The translations under genes and the position numbers were made by a program. Below are positions 1 to 5,993 of a stretch of DNA of 38,829 nt, one piece after another; within the stretch, counting starts at the first letter, position 1; each line of letters opens with the position of its first letter. Below the pieces are notes generated by a model, which was not told the origin of the DNA, did no database searches, and saw only the letters and a program-made list of their open reading frames with translations. The DNA comes from CAMEGH01 sp964513905 (GTDB lineage Bacteria > Patescibacteriota > Saccharimonadia > Saccharimonadales > Saccharimonadaceae), in NCBI GenBank assembly GCA_964513905.1, contig CAZENS010000006.1, forward strand, positions 1 to 38,829, written 5' to 3'.

Positions 1-710
1 GTATATTCGCCATAGCATACGTTGGGGTAACCATCATAAATATGTGTAGGCATCTTTCCTCCAAATACTTCCGCATTGTAACCACGTTTTTCCATGATCG
101 ATGTTAACATTTCTGAGCGAATCTTACGGTCAATTCCACTAATGGCGGGATTTGGGTTGATAACTTCGCGGCCTTTAATATTCTCGAGGAGGGATGAGTA
201 GTATTCTTGATCTTCTGGTGAGCCGTCATAGCCTCTTGACAGTAGTGCATAAGTCATGCGAGCAGTACGACCATTGCCGTCAGCAAAATAATGAATTGCG
301 TTAATCGACAAGCCAAGTGTTAGGCCTGCTATTTCTGGATCATCGATACTTTGGGCTTTTTCGAATGCCATTTTTAATAAGGGGTCACGGAGGCTTTTGT
401 GTGGTGGGAGGTAATCGATCACTACTGCAATTGGGCCGCAACTCAACTGTACGTACGAGTCACTTACCTTGCCACGTTCGGCGACGGGGGTGTCGAGCTC
501 AACGCCATTCACAAAGCTGATATATTTTTTGAACTCATCGTAGTCGAGGGAGTCTAGAAATGCTTTGGATTGCTCTGGCGTACCAAAAATTTCAGTGGCG
601 TGTAAACGCTCCATAGCCTGAACTGTTTTTGCTAGTTTAAATTCGTGGTTTTGATTTTGAGCTAGCTCTGGTTGATTCTCTTGTTGTGTAGTAGCAAATA
701 GCTCTGCCAT
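1..710 (-). CDS. Fic family protein, probable AMP-transferase (3' end outside the window)
   Basis: The reading frame is open from an ATG at 710 to the window edge, giving 236 residues with the C-terminus missing. The signature HYFADGNGRTAR lies at residues 140-151 (about 293-258) and matches the Fic consensus HxFx(D/E)GNGRxxR, with the catalytic His and the phosphate-binding Gly-Asn-Gly-Arg intact. Fic proteins of this type usually transfer AMP from ATP to Ser, Thr or Tyr of a target protein; the target here is unknown. I see no convincing inhibitory motif (S/T)xxxE(G/N) in the N-terminal part. The start is supported by GGAG 12 bases upstream and by a well-formed promoter at 742-770. The family call is firm, but whether the protein is a toxin, a housekeeping regulator or an effector cannot be told. 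Confidence 0.9.
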   Translation of the reverse strand, partial: MAELFATTQQENQPELAQNQNHEFKLAKTVQAMERLHATEIFGTPEQSKAFLDSLDYDEFKKYISFVNGVELDTPVAERGKVSDSYVQLSCGPIAVVIDYLPPHKSLRDPLLKMAFEKAQSIDDPEIAGLTLGLSINAIHYFADGNGRTARMTYALLSRGYDGSPEDQEYYSSLLENIKGREVINPNPAISGIDRKIRSEMLTSIMEKRGYNAEVFGGKMPTHIYDGYPNVCYGEY

Positions 711-741
711 TATATTTTATTACTCCTGTTGATATACACAA

Positions 742-770
742 ATGATATCATACTTATGATATATTGTCAA
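742..770 (-). promoter_or_regulatory. Promoter of the fic gene
   Basis: On the minus strand a perfect TTGACA (770-765) is followed, after exactly 17 bases, by TATCAT (747-742). The start codon is at 710, so this transcript has a leader and a Shine-Dalgarno sequence, unlike most promoters in the window. A palindrome fills most of the spacer (see next entry). Confidence 0.8.
745..762. promoter_or_regulatory. Putative operator: palindrome inside the fic promoter
   Basis: ATATCATA-CT-TATGATAT is a perfect 8+2+8 inverted repeat placed between the -35 and -10 boxes. A second, overlapping perfect palindrome, ATGATATCAT, covers 742-751 and takes in the -10. A protein bound here would block RNA polymerase, so repression is expected. 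The repressor is not identified. A neighbour-encoded or self-acting regulator would be guesses. Confidence 0.6.
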
Positions 771-792
771 ATAAAAAAGAAATCTTCTCTAA

Positions 793-815
793 GAAAAAAT
801 CGCCCAAACGGGCGA
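793..815 (-). terminator. Terminator after tRNA-Met
   Basis: Read on the minus strand, a GC-only stem (CGCCC/GGGCG around a short loop, 814-801) is followed by a run of T (799-794). It lies just downstream of the tRNA-Met gene and separates it from fic. Confidence 0.75.
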
Positions 816-838
816 CAGTTTCTACTTGTGTTCAAATC

Positions 839-915
839 TGGTAGCAACGACAGGGATTGAACCTGTGACCTTAGGCTTATGAGTCCTACGCTCTAACCAA
901 CTGAGCTACGTTGCC
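839..915 (-). tRNA. tRNA-Met (CAU), elongator type
   Basis: A 77-nucleotide cloverleaf with encoded CCA (841-839) and anticodon loop CTCATAA. The acceptor and D-arm sequence, GGCAACGTAGCTCAGTTGG, closely follows the bacterial elongator tRNA-Met pattern. A CAU anticodon could also be the lysidine-modified isoleucine tRNA, but the A-U pairs at acceptor positions 4 and 5 fit Met better than the C-G pairs of E. coli tRNA-Ile2. The 31-39 pair closing the anticodon stem appears to be A-G, and 1-72 is a G-U pair. Confidence 0.9.
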
Positions 916-928
916 AAATTACTGTAGT

Positions 929-957
929 AGTATAGCGTATATAGTTGCCTATTTCAA
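929..957 (-). promoter_or_regulatory. Promoter of tRNA-Met
   Basis: On the minus strand TTGAAA (957-952), a 17-base spacer and TATACT (934-929) end 13 bases before the mature tRNA 5' end. This is a standard housekeeping sigma-factor promoter. Confidence 0.8.
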
Positions 958-984
958 GCGTGGAAAGCTAGGATCTTGCTGTGG

Positions 985-1146
985 TTATTTCTTCAAATCA
1001 AACAAATCAATTTGATCAAGTGCTTTGTTCGCAAGCTTTGCGGTTATGAAATCAAGCCTTCGTTTAACATCGCTTCGGTTTGTCGTTTCTGTAAAATCAC
1101 GTGCATGGATTGCTCCAATTGGTGTTTCTTCATAAGAAAGTTTCAT
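985..1146 (-). CDS. Small conserved-looking hypothetical protein, 53 residues
   Basis: An open frame runs from an ATG at 1146 to a TAA at 985. The product begins MKLSYEETPIG and ends in the acidic/hydrophobic stretch DQIDLFDLKK. It is charged, has no transmembrane segment and is predicted to be mostly helical in its second half (NRSDVKRRLDFITAKLANKAL). Support for a real gene: an AAAGGAAAA ribosome site about 5 bases before the ATG, a TATAAT box at 1187-1182, and strongly soluble-protein-like composition, whereas the opposite strand reads as an implausible Cys/Phe-rich peptide. I do not recognise the family. It lies two genes upstream of fic on the same strand, but tRNA-Met and its own promoter and terminator intervene, so co-transcription with fic is unlikely. 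Confidence 0.6.
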   Translation of the reverse strand: MKLSYEETPIGAIHARDFTETTNRSDVKRRLDFITAKLANKALDQIDLFDLKK

Positions 1147-1253
1147 TTGTTTTCCTTTGTTTGTTCTTATTGTTTAATAATATTATAATAGCATAAGTGC
1201 TATAAAAAAGCAATAGCAATATGGCAAATTTTGATGCATAGCTGCGTAGATTT

Positions 1254-1283
1254 TTGACCTTAGTAACATGCTTGTGGTATAAA
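1254..1283 (+). promoter_or_regulatory. Promoter of the membrane protein / ATP-cone / flavoprotein operon
   Basis: TTGACC (1254-1259), an 18-base spacer and TATAAA (1278-1283) preceded by TG one base upstream (an extended -10). The first start codon is 26 bases downstream, so the transcript should have a short leader. Confidence 0.65.
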
Positions 1284-1309
1284 TAGTGTAAGGAAATGTA
1301 AAAACACAC

Positions 1310-2023
1310 ATGGAATATTTAATACCACTTTCTATTGTAGCGCTGGCTGCTGCGATTCACGCTAGTTTTCAGTTGAGTATTAGTACGCTCACGCTAATGA
1401 GCGGGCATTCGCTCGGAAAAAAACAATCGCAATCTCGGCTTGTTTCTTTGCTTGGCGGATTTTTATTTGGAGTGATTGTTATGACGACGCTTGTTTTTAC
1501 GGCCCTGATGTACGCTACTGAAACGGCCTTTGGCGGCCTGGCGGTTCCTTCAGTTGTATGGGCTGCTGTTTGTGGAATTTTATTTGGATTAGGTGTGGCA
1601 GTGTGGCTATTTTATTACCGTAAAGGGAGTGGTACGATGTTGTGGCTGCCTAGAAAAATGACCGCCTTCTTGTCGAATCGTAGCAAGCAAACAAAAAATA
1701 GTGCCGAAGCTTTTTCTCTTGGTATGGCAAGTGTTGCCGGCGAGCTTCTCTTTATTATTGCCCCTGTTGCTGTTGCCGTGCTTGTTGCTAGCATGCTATC
1801 ACCAATGCTGCAAATTGCATCGCTGCTGCTATACGTGGCTATATCGGTGTCATCGATTGTTGTCGTAGCTGCACTGGTTGGGTCTGGCCACAAGATAAGT
1901 CGAATCCAGAAGTGGCGAGAATCAAACAAACGATTTTTACAATTTATGGCCGGAACAAGCTTGCTGATACTTGGATTTTACCTTTATGTTAACGAGGTGC
2001 TGTTGGTTGGAGTTGTGCAATGA
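1310..2023 (+). CDS. Six-helix integral membrane protein, function unknown
   Basis: The 237-residue product is almost entirely hydrophobic, with six predicted helices at roughly residues 4-24, 44-68, 77-100, 138-158, 163-190 and 208-232. A polar basic loop rich in Lys, Arg, Ser and Asn sits between helices 3 and 4 (about 102-133). The arrangement of two three-helix halves is reminiscent of small transporter families such as LysE or the CcdA/DsbD core, but I see no diagnostic motif, and there are no paired cysteines of the kind CcdA uses. The stop overlaps the start of the ATP-cone gene, so the two are translationally coupled. The ribosome site is weak: AAGGA lies about 15 bases before the ATG. 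Its operon partners suggest a nucleotide- or redox-linked membrane function, which is inference only. Confidence 0.8.
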   Translation: MEYLIPLSIVALAAAIHASFQLSISTLTLMSGHSLGKKQSQSRLVSLLGGFLFGVIVMTTLVFTALMYATETAFGGLAVPSVVWAAVCGILFGLGVAVWLFYYRKGSGTMLWLPRKMTAFLSNRSKQTKNSAEAFSLGMASVAGELLFIIAPVAVAVLVASMLSPMLQIASLLLYVAISVSSIVVVAALVGSGHKISRIQKWRESNKRFLQFMAGTSLLILGFYLYVNEVLLVGVVQ

Positions 2024-2301
2024 TGAAGGCAATAGATATCGTGAAGAGCAATCGTCGCTCGCCTGAGCCGTTCAGCCGAAAGAAGTTGCACAATGGTGTT
2101 CGCGCCGCCTGTTTGAGTGTTAGAACACACGATGGAGCTGCTGATCAGGCTGCTGATCGTGTATGTGATGCAGTTATAGTTTGGCTGGAAGACAGACCGC
2201 GCGTTACTAGCCAGGATATTCGACGAGTTGCGGGAAAACAGTTGCAGAAATATCATCCGGAAGCGGCGTATATATATGAACAACATCGAAATATAATGTA
2301 A
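2020..2301 (+). CDS. Stand-alone ATP-cone domain protein
   Basis: The 93-residue product is essentially one ATP-cone domain. The N-terminal pattern NRRSPEPFSRKKLHNGVRAA (residues 10-29) corresponds to the family's basic strand followed by EpFdreKl and a helix. The middle carries helix DQAADRVCDAVIVWL, and the end, VTSQDIRRVAGKQL then YHPEAAYIYEQHRNI, matches the family's S.eIg..V...L then p.AYvRfasvY. ATP-cones bind ATP or dATP and normally act as regulatory N-terminal domains of class I/III ribonucleotide reductases or of the NrdR repressor. Here there is no zinc ribbon (as in NrdR) and no catalytic domain. The start ATG overlaps the stop of the membrane protein (ATGATG), with GGAG upstream. 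It probably acts as a nucleotide-sensing subunit for its operon partners. Confidence 0.8.
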   Translation: MMKAIDIVKSNRRSPEPFSRKKLHNGVRAACLSVRTHDGAADQAADRVCDAVIVWLEDRPRVTSQDIRRVAGKQLQKYHPEAAYIYEQHRNIM

Positions 2302-2312
2302 AGGGTAGGAAT

Positions 2313-3698
2313 ATGGCAAAAAAACAAAAATATGACTTTGATATCATCGTAATTGGTTCTGGAGCAAGCGGTAGTTCGGCTGCTACAATTGCTGCTCGTG
2401 AAGGTAAGCGCGTGGCTATTGTTGAGGCTGATACCTTCGGTGGCGATTCACCAAACTGGAGTGATATTCCTATAAAATCATTGCTTCATGCCGCACAGCT
2501 ATACGACGAAGCGCGCCAAGGTGCCCGCTTTGGATTAAGAACATCGACACTGGGATACAACTACCCAAGTATTCGCGCCTGGAAAGACTTGGCGGTAAAG
2601 CGAACGGGTGCTGGCGGAAATAGGAAATACTACACGAATGAGGGAATTAGTACTTTTCACGGCAGGGCTCATTTTTTGTCACCACACGAGATCAGTGTTA
2701 ATAGGCGGCAATTATCGTCGGCAAACTTTTTAATCGCTACTGGATCTCAGTGGGAGTTGCCAGATATTCAGGGACTTGATACGGTGAATTACCTCACGCC
2801 ACGTACAATTCTTGAAGCTATTCGACCACCAAAAAGCCTATATATAATTGGCGGCGGCAGCGTTGGCGTCGAGATAGCCCAGTTAATGGCAATATTTGGT
2901 ACAAAGGTATATTTAAGCGATATTGCTAGTCGTATTTTGCCGCACGAGGACGAGGATGTCGGGCAGTTGCTTGCAAAAACATTACACGAGCACAAGGGTG
3001 TAAGCGTTCTGACGCAAACAAGAACGCTTGCCGTTGAAAAGGAAAATATTGCAAAACGAGTTACCTACAGTCGTGGCGGTGTTGAGCGTTCTGTGCGTGT
3101 AGATGAGGTGTTGCTTGCGGCTGGTCGGGCGCCAGCAGTTGATCTTGGTCTCGAGAATGCGAAGGTTGATTATACACCAAAAGGAATCGATGCCGATGAA
3201 TATCTACAAACAAGCAGCAAGCATATATATGCTGCCGGTGATGTGCTTGGGCGCAGCAATAGTTTTACGCATACGGCATTGCTAGAGGGTCGAATTGCGG
3301 CCCACAACATATTCCACAGAAATAAAATTATGCCAGATTATACGGCTAGTCCACGTCTTACATTTACATTTCCGGGAGTTGCTTCGGTTGGAATGACAGA
3401 AGTTGAGTGTATAAAAAGAGACCTTCGAGTAAAGACGGGGATAGCTCCACTTGGTATTGTGCCAAGAAGCAATACGAGTGATTTTAGGGACGGATTTGTG
3501 AAGGTAGTTGCGGATAAAAAAGGTGTGGTAATTGGTGCGACCGTTGTAGCGCCACATGCAGCCGAGATTATCCACGAATTAGCTCTTGCGATTAGATACG
3601 GCTTGACTGCGGCTGAAGTGGCAGATGTTCCACACGCGTTCCTTAGCTGGAGTGAGGCGGTTCGGGTTGCGGCGTCTCGTGCAATACTGAAAAAATAA
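2313..3698 (+). CDS. Dihydrolipoamide-dehydrogenase-fold flavoprotein lacking the redox disulfide
   Basis: This is a class I pyridine nucleotide-disulfide oxidoreductase fold of 461 residues, the usual length. The FAD dinucleotide motif GSGASG is at 15-20, the NAD(P) motif GGGSVGVE lies in the middle, and the second FAD motif YAAGDV follows; the C-terminal dimerisation domain is present. The catalytic features are gone. The family motif GGTCxNxGCIPSK reads GGDSPNWSDIPIK at 43-55, so the two cysteines are Ser46 and Asp51. The C-terminal HAHPTxxE reads HAFLSWSE at 441-448, so the catalytic His is Phe443. It should still bind FAD and perhaps NAD(P)H but cannot do dithiol chemistry. The start follows AAGGGTAGGA by a few bases. 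It is the third gene of the operon, 11 bases after the ATP-cone gene. Possible roles are a diaphorase, a transhydrogenase-like enzyme or a sensor. Confidence 0.88.
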   Translation: MAKKQKYDFDIIVIGSGASGSSAATIAAREGKRVAIVEADTFGGDSPNWSDIPIKSLLHAAQLYDEARQGARFGLRTSTLGYNYPSIRAWKDLAVKRTGAGGNRKYYTNEGISTFHGRAHFLSPHEISVNRRQLSSANFLIATGSQWELPDIQGLDTVNYLTPRTILEAIRPPKSLYIIGGGSVGVEIAQLMAIFGTKVYLSDIASRILPHEDEDVGQLLAKTLHEHKGVSVLTQTRTLAVEKENIAKRVTYSRGGVERSVRVDEVLLAAGRAPAVDLGLENAKVDYTPKGIDADEYLQTSSKHIYAAGDVLGRSNSFTHTALLEGRIAAHNIFHRNKIMPDYTASPRLTFTFPGVASVGMTEVECIKRDLRVKTGIAPLGIVPRSNTSDFRDGFVKVVADKKGVVIGATVVAPHAAEIIHELALAIRYGLTAAEVADVPHAFLSWSEAVRVAASRAILKK

Positions 3699-3746
3699 AT
3701 TTATATTTTGCGGACACTTTTTCTATGTGATGCAATACATTACAAC

Positions 3747-3778
3747 AAAAAAAGACTCTCATACGTAGAGTCTTTTTT
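3747..3778. terminator. Bidirectional terminator
   Basis: AAAGACTCT and AGAGTCTTT pair across a 7-base loop, with A-run and T-run flanks on either side. It serves both the flavoprotein operon on the plus strand and the initiator tRNA on the minus strand. Confidence 0.85.
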
Positions 3779-3790
3779 GAATAATTTTCT

Positions 3791-3867
<77 letters not shown>

Positions 3868-3878
3868 ATACTTGAATA

Positions 3879-3907
3879 AGTATACCAGACGAAACAGTGT
3901 GGTGCAA
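3879..3907 (-). promoter_or_regulatory. Promoter of tRNA-fMet
   Basis: On the minus strand TTGCAC (3907-3902), a 17-base spacer and TATACT (3884-3879) end 11 bases before the mature 5' end. The -35 lies between the tRNA and the stop of the upstream YggT-like gene. Confidence 0.8.
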
Positions 3908-3910
3908 GCA

Positions 3911-4246
3911 CTAGCGCTTAACGTTTGTGATATTTAGGAATTTAATAATTGAAATCGCTAAAATGAAGTAGATGAAAATGGCAACGACGCTTGCAAGATC
4001 GAGCACGTTTTGGCCATATTCTGGCGTTTTAAATATACCTACAAAAGGCGTTACAAAAAAGGCGCTAAATCCGTATAGCCAGTTAATAAAAGGCGCTGCT
4101 GGATTTGCCCCAAGTAAAAAGAAAAGAATTCGAAGTAGCAGAATTGAGTTTACAATCCACAGAATAAAGAAAATCGCACGCTCAATGCGATATCGAATAT
4201 GAAGGGGTTTTTTGGTTTTTGGTATTGATGACGTGTTCTTTTCCAT
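3911..4246 (-). CDS. YggT-family-like membrane protein
   Basis: About 111 residues from the chosen ATG at 4246 (MEKNTSS...). Two or three hydrophobic segments are seen: AIFFILWIVNSILLLRILFFL near residues 24-44, a short amphipathic stretch, then VVAIFIYFILAISIIKFL near the C-terminus. The middle FINWLYGFSAFFVTPFVGIF corresponds to the YggT pattern in which a P-F element follows an aromatic helix, and a later LDLASVVAI resembles the family's lDlSPivAi. YggT proteins are small membrane proteins of uncertain role, sometimes linked to division or osmotic stress. An in-frame ATG at 4264 would add six residues; I prefer 4246 because a TATTCT box ends 8 bases upstream of it and neither start has a ribosome site. 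It is divergent from the PAP2 gene. Confidence 0.72.
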   Translation of the reverse strand: MEKNTSSIPKTKKPLHIRYRIERAIFFILWIVNSILLLRILFFLLGANPAAPFINWLYGFSAFFVTPFVGIFKTPEYGQNVLDLASVVAIFIYFILAISIIKFLNITNVKR

Positions 4247-4272
4247 TATGTAATAGAATAGCATAAACGATG

Positions 4273-4278
4273 TATAAT
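4273..4278 (+). promoter_or_regulatory. -10 box for a predicted leaderless PAP2 transcript
   Basis: TATAAT ends 7 bases before the ATG at 4286. No ribosome site precedes that ATG. Transcription from this box would start at or next to the A of the start codon. An ATG at 4277 overlaps the box itself and so is not a credible start. Confidence 0.65.
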
Positions 4279-4285
4279 GATAAAG

Positions 4286-4960
4286 ATGTCGAATTCCGGA
4301 AAAAAACCTAAATCAGTACCTTTTGTTGGTGGTGTTCTTGTACTGCTGTTTGTTGCTTATTTGATTCCGGTGGCCGTGTTTACATGGTTGGCAACTACCG
4401 CAGGGCTGGGCGGCGAACCGACGGAATTCGATAGGATAATACTTGCTACGGCTGCAACGTGGCATTCTTCACTATTGACGACGTTTTTCCAGGTGATTAC
4501 TGAACTTGGCGGGCCAATTATACTGACGGTAACTACGGGCATAATTACCTATCTATATTGGGTAAAGAATCACAAGAAAGCGAGCATAATGATACTTGCA
4601 TCGGTGGTAGGTGCAACGGTAATAAACCTCGCACTAAAAGCGGTATTTGAACGTGATCGGCCAGATTTTTGGGTTCATCTTGTACAAGAGTCGGGGTACT
4701 CTTTTCCGAGTGGCCATGCAATGGCGAGTGCTGCAATTGCCATTGCGCTCCTTTTTTTGTTATGGAGAACAACTGCTCGTTGGTATGTTGCGGCTGCTTC
4801 AATTATTTATATTATTTTGGTTGGATTCTCACGAGTGTATCTTGGAGTGCATTACCCTACCGATATCATTGCCGGATGGTGCGTGAGCTTGTTGTGGGTA
4901 AGCCTTGTGGCGTGGGTGCTATATAGGTATTCTATCGCTACTTCTTCGGATTCGCGCTAG
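4286..4960 (+). CDS. PAP2-superfamily membrane phosphatase
   Basis: About 224 residues with six hydrophobic segments and the three PAP2/acid-phosphatase motifs in order: KAVFERDRP (KxxxxxxRP), FPSGHAM (PSGH) and SRVYLGVHYPTD (SRxxxxxHxxxD). The second and third contain the two catalytic histidines, and the active site faces the outer side of the membrane in this family. Likely substrates are lipid phosphates or pyrophosphates: either undecaprenyl pyrophosphate, as for PgpB/BcrC enzymes that recycle the cell-wall carrier lipid, or phosphatidate-type lipids. The sequence alone does not decide. Its 3' end overlaps the convergent hydrolase gene by 23 bases. I chose the ATG at 4286 because the earlier in-frame ATG lies within the -10 box. 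Confidence 0.9.
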   Translation: MSNSGKKPKSVPFVGGVLVLLFVAYLIPVAVFTWLATTAGLGGEPTEFDRIILATAATWHSSLLTTFFQVITELGGPIILTVTTGIITYLYWVKNHKKASIMILASVVGATVINLALKAVFERDRPDFWVHLVQESGYSFPSGHAMASAAIAIALLFLLWRTTARWYVAAASIIYIILVGFSRVYLGVHYPTDIIAGWCVSLLWVSLVAWVLYRYSIATSSDSR

Positions 4961-5933
4961 GCTGTTTTTTATTTTCGTACATATCCAAGTAGAGTTTATA
5001 TAATTGAGCTTGATTCTTTTTTACACCAGGTGCATTTGGGTTTACGATGTCGTGAATCACACCGAATTTATCAGATAGCTGTGTTTCCTGAAAGGTTGTT
5101 TTGTTTGCGGTATGAATAGTTCGAGGGATGGAGTGAGCAAGTAGAAGGTCTATATCTGAATCTTGCTTGCTGGTAATGACGGCAATGTGCTTTAGCGATT
5201 TGGCGGCATTGTTTGGCGGGTAGTTGCTCCTAACGAGAACATACTTTGCTAACGCTCGTATAGACAGATCTCCGTTTATGCTGTCTGGCGCAACGTCGCG
5301 ACCGTAGAGCTGTATCATGAAGGGTATTTTCCACTTTTGTGCATGTTTGGTGGAGGGTTCATAAAAAGGAGATAGCAGTAGGGTGCGTGAAAATATATCG
5401 GTATGCTGCACCATCCAGGTTGCTAGCCCCGCCCCTCCGGAAAGTCCGACGACGCCAACATCTTCACCAAGTCCACTAGCGTTTGTTGCGGTGGTATTCA
5501 TAAAGTCGGCTAGATGTTTTGTGGAGATTTTTGAGTGATTCATATTATCTTTAAAGCCATGTTGTGAAACTCGAGGGACGTACACGTTATAACCTGCAGA
5601 AAAGTAGGTATTGGCTAGCGCCTTAAACTGTTCGGGGCAGGCGCCCACGCCATGGAGCATTACGACTGCTTTTGCTGTCTTTTTATCGTGGGTTTTAATG
5701 ATTGGCAGACAACGATCTTCGATGTCTGGGTTGCGTTTATCATCGGCGATTGACTTCTCTATTGCAGCAATACTTTGCTTGTAATCAATCTTCTTTGCAG
5801 TGGATACCTGAAGGTGATTAACTTTTTTAGGATAAAAATAAATAAGTAGCACCACTAGTAGTACAATGACTATAAGCGCAAGCATACTCCAGAAGCCGGC
5901 TATCCCGATTTTTTTAAGCATAACTGTGTTCAT
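4938..5933 (-). CDS. Membrane-anchored alpha/beta hydrolase (lysophospholipase/lipase-like)
   Basis: The 331-residue product has one N-terminal membrane segment (about residues 11-33, followed by FYPKK), giving an anchored enzyme with the catalytic domain outside. The alpha/beta-hydrolase landmarks are MLHGVGACPEQF (strand 3 and oxyanion loop), VGLSGGAG (nucleophile elbow GxSxG), the acid region SKQDSDIDLL, and the C-terminal FGVIHDIV with the likely catalytic His. It resembles monoglyceride-lipase or carboxylesterase types; the substrate is unknown. Upstream of the ATG there is no ribosome site, but an AATACT box ends 7 bases before it. The stop lies inside the PAP2 coding region on the other strand. 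A role in scavenging host lipids is plausible for an epibiont, but that is inference. Confidence 0.82.
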   Translation of the reverse strand: MNTVMLKKIGIAGFWSMLALIVIVLLVVLLIYFYPKKVNHLQVSTAKKIDYKQSIAAIEKSIADDKRNPDIEDRCLPIIKTHDKKTAKAVVMLHGVGACPEQFKALANTYFSAGYNVYVPRVSQHGFKDNMNHSKISTKHLADFMNTTATNASGLGEDVGVVGLSGGAGLATWMVQHTDIFSRTLLLSPFYEPSTKHAQKWKIPFMIQLYGRDVAPDSINGDLSIRALAKYVLVRSNYPPNNAAKSLKHIAVITSKQDSDIDLLLAHSIPRTIHTANKTTFQETQLSDKFGVIHDIVNPNAPGVKKNQAQLYKLYLDMYENKKQPSANPKK

Positions 5934-5980
5934 AATTACCAGTATTAATTAAAAATAAGTTATGCACAAGAGCAACGAGG

Positions 5981-5986
5981 TATAAT
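5981..5986 (+). promoter_or_regulatory. -10 box for a predicted leaderless tilS transcript
   Basis: TATAAT followed by exactly 7 bases and the GTG start codon at 5994. No ribosome site is possible if transcription starts at the usual distance, so this would be a leaderless GTG-start mRNA. Confidence 0.65.
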
Positions 5987-5993
5987 GTAGGGT

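Noticed and set aside
317..520. Open frame of 67 codons on the plus strand
   Set aside because: Antisense shadow of the fic gene, which has an intact catalytic motif.
839..915. The CAU tRNA as the lysidine-type isoleucine tRNA
   Set aside because: Acceptor and D-arm sequences follow elongator tRNA-Met, and positions 4 and 5 are A-U pairs, not C-G.
976..1188. Open frame of 70 codons on the plus strand
   Set aside because: Its composition (many Cys, Phe and Ile, no ribosome site) is implausible and it lies opposite the better-supported 53-residue minus-strand gene.
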